From Planctomycetota bacterium (GTDB lineage: Bacteria > Planctomycetota > PLA2 > JAEUHO01): a stretch of DNA of 13,616 nucleotides. Location of the stretch: positions 5,001 through 18,616 of the forward strand of contig JAPKHB010000034.1 of NCBI GenBank assembly GCA_026647295.1, read 5' to 3'. This document shows, in pieces, positions 6,751 through 13,616 of the stretch (position 1 is its first letter; each line of letters opens with the position of its first letter). The notes beneath the pieces were generated by a model. That model did not search any database. It saw only the letters and a program-made list of their open reading frames with translations, and was not told the origin of the DNA. The position numbers and the translations under genes were made by a program.

Positions 6751-7290
6751 CTACCGCTTGCCCAGGAGCATGGTCATGCGCTTGCCCTCGATGCGCGGGG
6801 GCTGCTCGACCTTGGCGATGTCCTCGAGGGCCTTGGCCACCTCTTCGCAGTGCTTGATGCCCAACTCCTGGTGGGCCATCTCGCGGCCCCGGAAGAGGAT
6901 CATCAACTGGACCTTGTCGCCCCGCTCCAGGAAGTCGCGCGCCATCGCCACGCGGATCTCCAGCATGTGCGGGTCGGTCTTGGGGCGCAGGCGCACCGTC
7001 TTGACCTTCTGGCGGTGCTGGCGCGCCTTGGCCTCGTGGGCCTTCTTGTTCTGTTCGTACTTGTAGCGCCCGTAGTCCATGATCCGGCACACGGGCGGCC
7101 GGGCCTTGGCGTTGACCTCCACGAGGTCCAGGCCGCGTTCCACGGCCATCGCCAGGGCCTGCTCCGTGGGCACCAGCCCCACCCGCTTGCCTTCGTCGTC
7201 CACCAACATCACCTGGCGGATGGTGATTCGTTCATTCACCCGCGGCCCGGTGTCTCGGGGCAGGGACCGGTCAAAGCTTCGACGACGAAT
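6751..7290 (-). CDS. infC: translation initiation factor IF-3 with AUU start codon
   Basis: IF-3 binds the 30S subunit, keeps it free of 50S and checks start-codon pairing. The coding length from the AUU gives 179 residues, nearly the 180 of E. coli. The N-domain (RVNERITIRQVMLVDDEGKRVG, DLVEVNAKARPPVCRIMDYG with the family signature) occupies about 17-85. A Lys-rich linker follows, then the C-domain (KTVRLRPKTDPHMLEIRVAMARDFL, GDKVQLMILFRGREMAHQELG). No ATG lies at a sensible place. An ATT at 7290-7288 has a perfect GGAGG (7303-7299) 8 bases upstream, and the next codons give RRRSFDR. The GTG at 7239 is an alternative but leaves only 162 residues and lacks that site. An AUU start is the known basis for IF-3 repressing its own mRNA. 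Confidence 0.96.
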   Translation of the reverse strand: MRRRSFDRSLPRDTGPRVNERITIRQVMLVDDEGKRVGLVPTEQALAMAVERGLDLVEVNAKARPPVCRIMDYGRYKYEQNKKAHEAKARQHRQKVKTVRLRPKTDPHMLEIRVAMARDFLERGDKVQLMILFRGREMAHQELGIKHCEEVAKALEDIAKVEQPPRIEGKRMTMLLGKR

Positions 7291-7298
7291 GGGCGGGA

Positions 7299-7303
7299 CC
7301 TCC
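7299..7303 (-). promoter_or_regulatory. Shine-Dalgarno that fixes the AUU start of infC
   Basis: A perfect GGAGG on the minus strand, 8 bases before the ATT codon at 7290. No other initiator codon lies at proper spacing, so it decides the infC start. The strong site with a weak codon is the arrangement expected for IF-3 autoregulation. Confidence 0.85.
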
Positions 7304-7400
7304 AGGGGGGTTGGACGCCGGGCTCGACGGCCCGGCGCCGGGATGCCGTAGGGTGCCATGGATGGGCGACTGGCGCAGCCGGAAACCGGCCGTTGGCAGG

Positions 7401-7440
7401 CCCGGCCCCGCGGCGGCCCCGCCGTCCCCGACCGGCCGGG
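7401..7440 (-). terminator. compound hairpin after thrS
   Basis: Outer CCCGGCC (7401-7407) pairs with GGCCGGG (7434-7440); inside, CGGCG (7411-7415) pairs with CGCCG (7420-7424) around a 4-base loop. It lies 12 bases after the thrS stop, in the 162-base leader of infC. There is no U tract. It could end thrS messages or attenuate infC. Confidence 0.35.
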
Positions 7441-7452
7441 CGCCCCCCTGGG

Positions 7453-9372
7453 CTACGCCCGGCGCTCGATCTCCGTCTTCACGCGCCCGAGGAAGTCCTG
7501 AAGGGGCATGGGGCCGAGGTCCTCGCCGCCTCCCCGTCGCACGGCCACCTGGCCGGACTCGGCCTCGCGCCCCCCCACCACCAGCAGGTAGGGCACGCGC
7601 TCCAGCGTCGCGTCGCGGATCTTGGCGCCGATCTTGTCGCCGCGCAGGTCGACCTCGGCCCGCAGGCCGGCGGCCTCCAGGCGCGCCAGGACCTCCCGGG
7701 CGTAGGCGCCGTGGGCTTCGGTGATGGAGAGCACCTTCGCCTGGACCGGCGCGAGCCAGGTCGGGAACCGTCCGGCGTGGTGCTCGATGAGCACGCCGAT
7801 CAGGCGCTCGAAGCTCCCCAGGATCGCCCGGTGGATCATCACCGGGCGGTGGCGGTTTCCGTCCCGGCCCGTGTATTCCAGGCCGAAGCGCTCGGGCATG
7901 GAGAAGTCGACCTGGATGGTGCCGCACTGCCAGGTGCGCCCGATGGCGTCGGTGACGTGGAACTCGATCTTCGGCCCGTAGAAGGCCCCCTCGCCGGGGT
8001 GCAGGTCGAAGGGCATCCCGGCGGCGCGCAGCGCGTCGCCCAGCGCCGCCTCGGCCAGGTCCCAGGACTCGGGCGACCCCATCGCCTTGGGCGGGCGGGT
8101 GGCGAGCTTCACCCGGACCTCGGAGAGCGGGAAGCCGATCGGCGGGTAGACGGCCTGGAGCATCGCGATCATGTCCGCGATCTCGGCCTGGAGCTGCGCG
8201 GGCTCGCAGTAGACGTGGGCGTCGTCCTGCGCCATCGCGCGCACGCGCAGCAGGCCGTGCAGCGTGCCGCTCAACTCGTTGCGGTGCAGCGGGCTGAACT
8301 CGGCCAGCCGCAGCGGCAGTTCCCGGTAGGAGCGCGGCCGGCTGGCGTACACCAGGCAGGTGCCCGGGCAGTTCATCGGCTTGACCGCGAAGGAACGGCC
8401 CTCGATCTCCAGGAAGTACATGTTCTCGCGGAAGTGTTCGTAGTGGCCGCTGCGGCGCCACAGTTCGTCGGAGAGCAGGATCGGGGTCTTCACCTCGCCG
8501 TAGCCGCGGGCCGCGAGTTGCTCGCGCAGGAGGCGCAGCAACTCGTTGTAGACGACCACGCCCTTGGGGTGCCAGAAGGGGAAGCCCGGGCCTTCGGGCT
8601 GCAGCGAGAAGAGGTCCATCTCGCGGCCGATGCGGCGGTGGTCGCGCAGGCGGGCCTGCTCCAGGCGTTCGAGCCAGGCGTCCAGTTCGGCCCGGGTGAA
8701 GAAGCAGGTGCCCCGGATCCGCTGCATCGGCACGCCCGCGGCGTCCCCGCGCCAGTAGGCGCCGGAGACGGAGAGCAACTTGAGGTGCTCGAGCCAGGAG
8801 GTGTCCGGCAGGTGCGGCCCCTCGCACATGTCGGTGAAGGGCGGCGAGTCGTAGAAGGTGATCTCCTCCTCCGGGATCTCGTCCACGTGCGGGACCTTGA
8901 GCGCGTAGCCGGCCTCGGCCAGGCGCCGCTTGGCGCCCGCGCGGTCGGTGGCCACGCGGCGGTAGGGCCGGCGCTGGCGGGCGATCTCGCGCATCCGGGC
9001 CTCGATGCGGGGGAGATCCTCCTCGGTGATGGGCTGCGGGGTGCGCAGGTCGTAGTAGAAGCCGTCCTCCGTGGCCGGGCCGAAGCCCAGGTCGGTGCCC
9101 GGGAACAGCTCGGTGACCGCCATCGCCAGGAGGTGCGCGGCGCTGTGGCGCAGCACCTCCAGGGCCTCGGGATCCTTCGGGGTGAGGAGCCGGAACGGGC
9201 CGCCTTGGCGCAGCGGGCGCGAGAGTTCGACGACCTCGCCGTCGACCACCGCCGCCACGGCGGCGCGCGCCAGGCCCGCCCCGATGGCGGCGGCCACCTC
9301 GCCCGGCGTGGTGCCCGCGGGGACCTCGCGGGTCGAGCCGTCGGGCAGGCGGAGGGTGAGCGGGGCGGGCAT
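7453..9372 (-). CDS. thrS: threonine-tRNA ligase
   Basis: ThrRS charges tRNA-Thr and edits mischarged Ser-tRNA-Thr in the cytosol. The 639 residues are full length. Domain order: TGS at about 3-62; the editing domain with its HSAAH motif (His76, His80), Cys183 and His187 (DMCEGPHLPDT); the class II catalytic core with zinc ligands Cys335 (MNCPG), His386 (QDDAH) and His514 (MIHRA), close to E. coli C334/H385/H511; motif 2 HRNELSGTLHGLLRVR (363-378); and the C-terminal anticodon-binding domain from about 540 (FPTWLAPVQ, DKIGAKIRDATLERVPYLLVVG). Both active sites look intact. The ATG at 9372 has GAGGA 7 bases upstream and begins the TGS fold directly; further upstream the frame is non-conserved low-complexity sequence. 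It follows the lipoprotein gene after 197 bases and precedes infC, the usual order. Confidence 0.98.
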   Translation of the reverse strand: MPAPLTLRLPDGSTREVPAGTTPGEVAAAIGAGLARAAVAAVVDGEVVELSRPLRQGGPFRLLTPKDPEALEVLRHSAAHLLAMAVTELFPGTDLGFGPATEDGFYYDLRTPQPITEEDLPRIEARMREIARQRRPYRRVATDRAGAKRRLAEAGYALKVPHVDEIPEEEITFYDSPPFTDMCEGPHLPDTSWLEHLKLLSVSGAYWRGDAAGVPMQRIRGTCFFTRAELDAWLERLEQARLRDHRRIGREMDLFSLQPEGPGFPFWHPKGVVVYNELLRLLREQLAARGYGEVKTPILLSDELWRRSGHYEHFRENMYFLEIEGRSFAVKPMNCPGTCLVYASRPRSYRELPLRLAEFSPLHRNELSGTLHGLLRVRAMAQDDAHVYCEPAQLQAEIADMIAMLQAVYPPIGFPLSEVRVKLATRPPKAMGSPESWDLAEAALGDALRAAGMPFDLHPGEGAFYGPKIEFHVTDAIGRTWQCGTIQVDFSMPERFGLEYTGRDGNRHRPVMIHRAILGSFERLIGVLIEHHAGRFPTWLAPVQAKVLSITEAHGAYAREVLARLEAAGLRAEVDLRGDKIGAKIRDATLERVPYLLVVGGREAESGQVAVRRGGGEDLGPMPLQDFLGRVKTEIERRA

Positions 9373-9548
9373 GGCGGGTCCTCGGAGGGGGGACGAACGG
9401 GAGCGGAAGGGTACGGGGAGGGAGGGCGCGGGCAGGAGCGGTCGTCCGGCAGGCCACGCCGCGGGTCGCAGGCCGCCTGCGGCGCGGCCCAAGGGGGGAC
9501 GCCCGGCGGGTCCGCGCGAGGCGGGCGCGCGCGGCGCGCACCCACGCT

Positions 9549-9570
9549 ACCGCGCCCCGGTCCGGGCGGT
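9549..9570 (-). terminator. hairpin at the end of the lipoprotein gene
   Basis: ACCGC (9549-9553) pairs with GCGGT (9566-9570), enclosing a smaller CCC/GGG stem. It starts at the last base of the stop codon. The rest of the 197-base gap to thrS shows only GC-rich sequence and a lone TACCCT (9413-9408) without a convincing -35. Confidence 0.3.
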
Positions 9571-10892
9571 CAGGGCGTTCGCGGGCGCTCGCGCTGCCCG
9601 GCCGCCTGCTTGACCACGCCGGCCAGGATCCACGAGGCGCGCTCGCGCAGGGGCCCCTGGCCGTGGACCAGTTCCTGCATGGCCCCCATCACCGGGGGCC
9701 CGATCGCAACCAGGACGCGGGCGATGGGCGTGTCCAGTTGCTCGGGCGTGGAGGGGATGGCCTCGCCGCGCACGGGGTAGGCGTAGGCCCCTCCGGCGGT
9801 GTGGCGCAGGATGCCGTCGGCCCAGGCGGCGGCGAGGGGATCCGCGGCGTTTCCGAGCGGGAAGCGGATCTCCTCGCGCAGGGGCTTGCCCAGGCGTCGG
9901 ATCAGTTCCACGCGCCCGTTCACGACCAGCGCCAAGCCCCGGCCCTGGTGGGCCTTGGTGAACGACTCGAAGTCGTCCTGGCGGTTGGGCCGAACGCGCA
10001 GCACCAGGAACTGGTCGCGGCGGTCCGGATCGACCCCCACCTGCACGTCGAAGGCGTCGCGTCCGAAGCGCAGGCCTTCCCGCGGGCTCTCGCGCAGCAG
10101 CACCGGCACGGGCGGTCCCTGCGGCGTCGCCGGCCGCATCAGCGCGGCCCGAAACGGCGGTTCTGCCGGGAGGTACGGACGCCGCGCGCCCAGGGCCCGG
10201 GCGAGCAGGGCGTGCTCGCGCTCCAGCAGCGCGCGCCAGGCGTCGGGGTCGGCGGGCCCGAGCGGCGCGAGGTCCGCCGGCAGTTCCCCCGGCGGCGGCA
10301 CGTGGAGCATCAGGTCCACGGTGCCGGGTTCGGACCCCACGTGGGCTCCCCGTTCGAGCCAGGCCTGCGCCTCGGCCGGGCCCAGGAATGCCCCGCCCGC
10401 GTCGCGCGGGCGGTCCACGCTGACCAGGATGGCGGACCGCCGGCTCTCGACGCGCAGCGCGGCGCCGAGGTAGCCGTTGGCGGTGAGGCGCTCGGCCAGG
10501 ATCGCGCCCAGGCGCGCCAGTTCGTCGGAGTGGCGTTCCGGGGGGACGGCGGTGAGGTCGACGTGAAAGCGCAGGTAGTCGTGGAGCGGGTCCAGGCGTT
10601 CCTCGGCGAGCGCGCGCACCAGCCGGGGGACGACCACCTCGGGCTTGCGCCGGCCCATGTCGGCGATCAGCGCGATGATCTCGCCGCTCTTCTCGGCGTC
10701 GGCGGTCGCCAGGCGCTCGAGTTGGAGATCCAGCGTCTCGGCCAGCGAACCGTGGGCCGGTCCCTGGCCACAGGCCGCGAGGCCGGCCGCCCAGAGGAGG
10801 ACGAGCAGGGGGGCCCCGCGCCGGGCCGCGGGCGCGGCCGGCCGGGGCGGGGCGGCGCGAACGCCCGGCGGAACGGGGTCAGGGCGCGGCAT
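9570..10892 (-). CDS. predicted lipoprotein with SecD P1-like periplasmic region flanked by HEAT-like helices
   Basis: I know no gene name for this 440-residue protein. A Pro/Ala-rich start leads to RRGAPLLVLLWAAGL and a lipobox LAAC with Cys41, so it should be a membrane-anchored lipoprotein. Residues about 48-100 look like HEAT-type helices. Residues 106-161 (YLRFHVDLT, LGAILAERLTANGYLGAALRV, SAILVSVD) resemble the SecD P1 base fold, and about 265-347 (LRFGRDAFDVQVGVD, FESFTKAHQGRGLALVVNG) resemble the SecD P1 head. A final helical pair (386-435, ARVLVAIGPPVMGAMQEL) is again HEAT-like. No SecD membrane segments exist. The gene overlaps the aspS end by 14 bases, suggesting translational coupling; ATGs at 10907 and 10904 are alternative starts. 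A role in late protein export is only a guess. Confidence 0.83.
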   Translation of the reverse strand: MPRPDPVPPGVRAAPPRPAAPAARRGAPLLVLLWAAGLAACGQGPAHGSLAETLDLQLERLATADAEKSGEIIALIADMGRRKPEVVVPRLVRALAEERLDPLHDYLRFHVDLTAVPPERHSDELARLGAILAERLTANGYLGAALRVESRRSAILVSVDRPRDAGGAFLGPAEAQAWLERGAHVGSEPGTVDLMLHVPPPGELPADLAPLGPADPDAWRALLEREHALLARALGARRPYLPAEPPFRAALMRPATPQGPPVPVLLRESPREGLRFGRDAFDVQVGVDPDRRDQFLVLRVRPNRQDDFESFTKAHQGRGLALVVNGRVELIRRLGKPLREEIRFPLGNAADPLAAAWADGILRHTAGGAYAYPVRGEAIPSTPEQLDTPIARVLVAIGPPVMGAMQELVHGQGPLRERASWILAGVVKQAAGQRERPRTP

Positions 10893-12753
10893 GGGGCCCC
10901 CCATCATCCGCGAAGGCGGCGGGGGCGCCAGCCCCCGGCGCTGGCCGGGGGGCCTCGGGCAGCCAGGCCATGTGCAGGTCGGCGAGTTGGCGCGCGTCCA
11001 CCTCCGCCGGCGCGCGGCACATGAGGTCGGTGGCGGCCAGGGTCTTCGGAAAGGCGATCACGTCCTGGATCCCGGCCCCGCCGAGGAGACACATGACCAG
11101 CCGGTCCAGGCCGATGGCGAAGCCTCCGTGCGGCGGCGTGCCGTACCGCAGCGCCTCCACGAACCAGCCGAAGCGCTGTTCGACCTGCACGGGGTCCAGG
11201 CCCAGCAGGTGGAACACCGCTTCCTGCACGTCCTGGCGGTGGATGCGGATGCTGCCCCCGGCCGCCTCCTCGCCGTTGAGCACGAAGTCGTAGGCCTGGG
11301 CGGTCATGGCCGCGAGGCGCTCGGCCGGCACGGAGCCCGGCTCGCGGTGGTGCTGGAGCAGCACCGGGAGGTCGGCCGCCGACGGGGCCGTGAAGGGGTG
11401 GTGGGCCGCCTCGAAGCGGCCCTCCTCGGCGTTGAAGAGGACCAGGGGGAAGCCGGTCACCCAGAGCGGGGCGTCCGCGGCCTCGTCCACCAGGCCGAGC
11501 CGGCGGCCGAGCCGCTGGCGCAGGGCGCCCAGGACCCGGAACACGAGTCCCGCGGGGCCGGCCAGGACCAGGAGCAGGTCGCCCTCGCCCAGGCCGGCCG
11601 CCGCCGCGAGGCGCCCGCCGGGAGCCGTTCCCAGGTGCCGGGCGAGCGGGCCCGCCAGCCCGTCCGGGCCGCGGCGCACCCAGGCGAGGCCCCCGGCCCC
11701 GAGCGCCCGGGCCTCCTGCTCCAGGGCGTCGATCTCCTTGCGCGCCAGCCGCGCGCCCCCGGGGACGCACAGGCCCTTCACGCGCCCGCCCGCGGCGAGC
11801 GCGGCGTCGAAGAGGCCCAGGCCGAGCGCGCCCGCCGCGGGCCCCAGTTCGACCAGTTCGAGCGGGTTGCGCAGGTCGGGCTTGTCGCTGCCGTAGCGCT
11901 CCAGCGCCTCGGCGTAGGAAAGGCGCCTGAGCGGCAGCGCCGGCCGGTGGCCGCGGAAGGCCTCGAGCAGGTCGGCCACCACCGGCTCCAGGATCCCCAG
12001 CACGTCCGCTTCGGTCACGAAGGAGGCCTCGACGTCCACCTGGGTGAACTCCGGCTGCCGGTCGGCCCGCAGGTCCTCGTCGCGGTAGCAGCGCGCCACC
12101 TGGTAGTAGCGGTCCTGCCCGCCCACCATCAGCAACTGCTTGAAGAGCTGCGGGGACTGGGGCAGCGCGTAGCAGGTGCGCGGGTGCACGCGGCTGGGCA
12201 CGAGGTAGTCGCGCGCCCCTTCGGGGGTCGAGCGGATCAGCGTGGGCGTCTCGAACTCCAGGAAGCCCTGGGCCTCGAGCCCCCGGCGGATCATCCCGAC
12301 CACGCGGGCGCGGGCCTCGAGCGTGCGGGTGAGTCCCGGGCGGCGCAGGTCGAGGTAGCGGTGCCGCAGCCGGACCTCGGCCCCCACCTCGGCGCGTTCG
12401 TCGATGGGGAAGGGCGGCGTGCGCGCCTCGGAGAGCACCTCGAGGGCCCCGGCCCCCACCTCGATGTCGCCCGTGGGCAGGCGCGGGTTGCGGGCCTCCG
12501 GGGGGCGCGGCACCACGGTGCCCTCCACGCGCACGACCCACTCGGGCCGAAGGCGCTGGGCCTGGGCGAGCAGGGGGCCGTCGGCGTCGCCGCGGAACGT
12601 GACCTGGGTGAGGCCGTAGCGGTCGCGCAGGTCGACGAAGAGCACGCCGCCCTGGTCGCGCAGCGAGTGGACCCAGCCGCACAGCGCCACGCGCTGGCCC
12701 TGGTCGGCGGCGCGCAGCGCGCCGCAGGTGTGGGTGCGGTATCCGGTTCGCAT
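10879..12753 (-). CDS. aspS: aspartate-tRNA ligase
   Basis: AspRS charges tRNA-Asp, and in non-discriminating forms also tRNA-Asn. The 624 residues show the bacterial-type architecture: anticodon-binding OB fold (20-105, CGWVHSLRDQGGVLFVDLRDR), class II motif 1 region (about 155-172), QSPQLFKQLLMVGG (199-212), motif 2 ARCYRDEDLRADRQPEFTQ (220-238), the bacterial GAD insertion (about 295-420), GSIRIHRQDVQ (500-510) and motif 3 GGFAIGLDRLVM (543-554), then FPKTLAATDLM. Gln34 occupies the RDxGG position, where Leu is typical of discriminating and His of some non-discriminating enzymes, so specificity is unclear. A Pro/Ala-rich tail after about 600 overlaps the next gene. The ATG at 12753 has GAGG 8 bases upstream and fits the family N-terminus, although the frame stays open further upstream. 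Confidence 0.98.
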   Translation of the reverse strand: MRTGYRTHTCGALRAADQGQRVALCGWVHSLRDQGGVLFVDLRDRYGLTQVTFRGDADGPLLAQAQRLRPEWVVRVEGTVVPRPPEARNPRLPTGDIEVGAGALEVLSEARTPPFPIDERAEVGAEVRLRHRYLDLRRPGLTRTLEARARVVGMIRRGLEAQGFLEFETPTLIRSTPEGARDYLVPSRVHPRTCYALPQSPQLFKQLLMVGGQDRYYQVARCYRDEDLRADRQPEFTQVDVEASFVTEADVLGILEPVVADLLEAFRGHRPALPLRRLSYAEALERYGSDKPDLRNPLELVELGPAAGALGLGLFDAALAAGGRVKGLCVPGGARLARKEIDALEQEARALGAGGLAWVRRGPDGLAGPLARHLGTAPGGRLAAAAGLGEGDLLLVLAGPAGLVFRVLGALRQRLGRRLGLVDEAADAPLWVTGFPLVLFNAEEGRFEAAHHPFTAPSAADLPVLLQHHREPGSVPAERLAAMTAQAYDFVLNGEEAAGGSIRIHRQDVQEAVFHLLGLDPVQVEQRFGWFVEALRYGTPPHGGFAIGLDRLVMCLLGGAGIQDVIAFPKTLAATDLMCRAPAEVDARQLADLHMAWLPEAPRPAPGAGAPAAFADDGGPHAAP

Positions 12754-12778
12754 CGCTCGGCCTCGGGGGAAGCCGGTC

Positions 12779-12806
12779 ACTCTACCGCTCGCGGGCCGGG
12801 CGCGAA
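12779..12806 (-). promoter_or_regulatory. weak candidate promoter for aspS
   Basis: TAGAGT (12784-12779) is preceded after 16 bases by TTCGCG (12806-12801) in the 125-base hslU-aspS gap, downstream of the hslU hairpin. The hexamers match consensus only 4/6 and about 3/6. Position is the main support. Confidence 0.3.
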
Positions 12807-12853
12807 CCTCCGTCCGCCGGGCCGGACCCCGGCGCGGCGGCCCCGGCGCCGGC

Positions 12854-12877
12854 GGCCCGGCCCCAAGGCGCCGGGCC
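12854..12877 (-). terminator. hairpin directly after hslU
   Basis: GGCCCGGC (12854-12861) pairs with GCCGGGCC (12870-12877), an 8-bp perfect stem with an 8-base loop, one base past the hslU stop. There is no U tract. It is terminator-like and would separate hslU from aspS. Confidence 0.45.
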
Positions 12878-12878
12878 A

Positions 12879-13475
12879 TCAGAGGATGTAGCGCCCGAGG
12901 TCCTGGTCGCCGAGCAGGTCCCCGAGGCGCGCGCGCACGAAGGCGGCGTCCACGCGGACCCGCTCGCCGCGCCGGCCGGGGGCGTCGAAGGACACCTCCT
13001 CGAGCACGCGCTCCAGCACGGTGGCCAGGCGCCGCGCCCCGATGTCCTCCAGCGTCTCGTTGGCCTGCGCCGCGGCGCGGGCCAGCGCCGCCACGCCGTC
13101 GGGGCTGAATTCGAGGTCCACGCCTTCGGTGGCCAGCAACGCCACGGCCTGACGCGTGAGGGAGTTCTGCGGCTCGGTGAGGATGCGCACGAAGTCGGCC
13201 TCGCCCAGGGCGGCGAGCCGCACGCGGATGGGCATCCGCCCCTGCAACTCCGGGAGCAGGTCGGACGGCTTGGAGAGGTGGAAGGCCCCGGCGCCGATGA
13301 AGAGGATGTGGTCGGTGCGCACGGGGCCGTGGCGCGTGGCCACGGTCGTGCCCTCGACCAGCGGCAGCAGGTCCCGCTGCACGCCCTCGCGGCTCACGTC
13401 GGGTCCGTGGCCGGCGCTGCGCCCCGCGATCTTGTCGATCTCGTCCAGGAACACGAGCCCCGGGCAGGAAGGCAT
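12879..13475 (-). CDS. hslU: HslU (ClpY) ATPase, C-terminal part only; N-terminal half missing
   Basis: HslU is the AAA+ unfoldase of the HslUV protease. The visible part matches from the Walker B strand onward: LVFLDEIDKIAGR, GPDVSREGVQRDLLPLVEG, the sensor 1 region DHILFIGAGAFH, KPSDLLPELQGRMPIRV, LTEPQNSLTRQ, sensor 2 NETLEDIGARRL, and the C-terminal LGRYIL that docks into HslV. About 195 residues are present of a usual ~440. Walker A, the pore loop and the first half of the I domain are absent. Upstream of about 13465 the sequence switches to an unrelated membrane-protein frame, and the hslU frame soon meets a stop. The ATG at 13475 is therefore not a credible native start. This is a broken gene or an assembly chimera. 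hslV is not in the window. Confidence 0.88.
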   Translation of the reverse strand: MPSCPGLVFLDEIDKIAGRSAGHGPDVSREGVQRDLLPLVEGTTVATRHGPVRTDHILFIGAGAFHLSKPSDLLPELQGRMPIRVRLAALGEADFVRILTEPQNSLTRQAVALLATEGVDLEFSPDGVAALARAAAQANETLEDIGARRLATVLERVLEEVSFDAPGRRGERVRVDAAFVRARLGDLLGDQDLGRYIL

Positions 13476-13614
13476 CGCCCAGCAGGGCGAGCACGGCGAG
13501 CCAGACCAGCCCGCCCAGCGCGCCGGTCACCAGCCCCCACAGCAACGACCACTGGTTGCCGTCGAAGCGCGACTGCGAGCGCAGGAAGCGCGCGTTGCGC
13601 GCCGCGTACCAAGC
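13465..13614 (-). CDS. fragment of an unrecognised membrane protein, abutting truncated hslU
   Basis: The minus-strand frame from the right edge reads about 50 residues. A basic/aromatic stretch (WYAARNARFLRSQSRFDGN) is followed by a clear membrane segment, LLWGLVTGALGGLVWLAVLA, and then LLGDAF. After this the frame becomes Arg-rich nonsense lying over hslU, so the real protein is cut at the junction near 13465. Both ends are missing and I do not recognise the family. It is not part of HslU, which is cytosolic. Confidence 0.5.
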
Positions 13615-13616
13615 CC

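Noticed and set aside
6307..9780. 1157-codon open frame on the plus strand across rpmI, infC and thrS
   Set aside because: It lies over four real minus-strand genes and the gaps between them. Long spurious frames are expected at this GC content.
10645..12891. 748-codon plus-strand frame over aspS
   Set aside because: It is a shadow of aspS, which has all class II motifs in the minus frame.
12754..13545. Open extension of the aspS frame upstream to 13545 as an AspRS fusion
   Set aside because: The AspRS N-terminus at 12753 is canonical with a ribosome binding site. The extension is Arg-rich antiframe over hslU, and only its far end encodes a membrane fragment.

Overview
The window is very GC-rich bacterial chromosome, by eye well above two thirds G+C, with almost every third codon position G or C. 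It looks like core genome, not an island: I see no transposase, integrase, phage gene, CRISPR array or tRNA. The genes are three class II aminoacyl-tRNA synthetase systems, translation factors and ribosomal proteins, plus cell-wall and proteolysis genes. The L20 sequence, the L,D-transpeptidase style and a SecD-like lipoprotein are compatible with a deep-branching Planctomycetota or deltaproteobacterial-type genome. That placement is an impression, not a demonstrated result.

Layout. Positions 2-409 (+) hold the 3' end of nnrE, a nicotinamide-nucleotide-repair epimerase. Positions 544-1659 (+) encode an exported LysM/YkuD L,D-transpeptidase. The gap from 1660 to 2234 separates these genes from a long minus-strand block. 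It is not empty: it holds a well-supported 6S RNA gene (ssrS, about 2158-1966, minus) with its own promoter.

The minus-strand block, read in transcription order from the right edge, is: an N-terminally truncated hslU fragment, aspS, a lipoprotein with a SecD-P1-like periplasmic region, thrS, infC, rpmI, rplT, pheS, pheT, then ssrS. thrS-infC-rpmI-rplT-pheS-pheT is the classic conserved bacterial order. infC starts with the non-canonical AUU codon behind a perfect GGAGG, the hallmark of IF3 autoregulation. A hairpin followed by a candidate promoter separates infC from rpmI. The genes jointly serve charging of Asp, Thr and Phe tRNAs, initiation and 50S assembly. 6S RNA, which regulates housekeeping RNA polymerase, sits directly downstream.

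The oddest spot is the right edge. From 12879 to about 13465 the minus strand encodes a normal HslU C-terminal half, starting exactly at the Walker B strand. The next ~150 bases encode an unrelated membrane-protein fragment in another frame. This is either a real rearrangement or, more likely so near a sequence end, an assembly chimera. I found no convincing wholly new biological system. The best candidates for follow-up are the SecD-like lipoprotein, the 6S locus and the leader/hairpin architecture of the translation operon.
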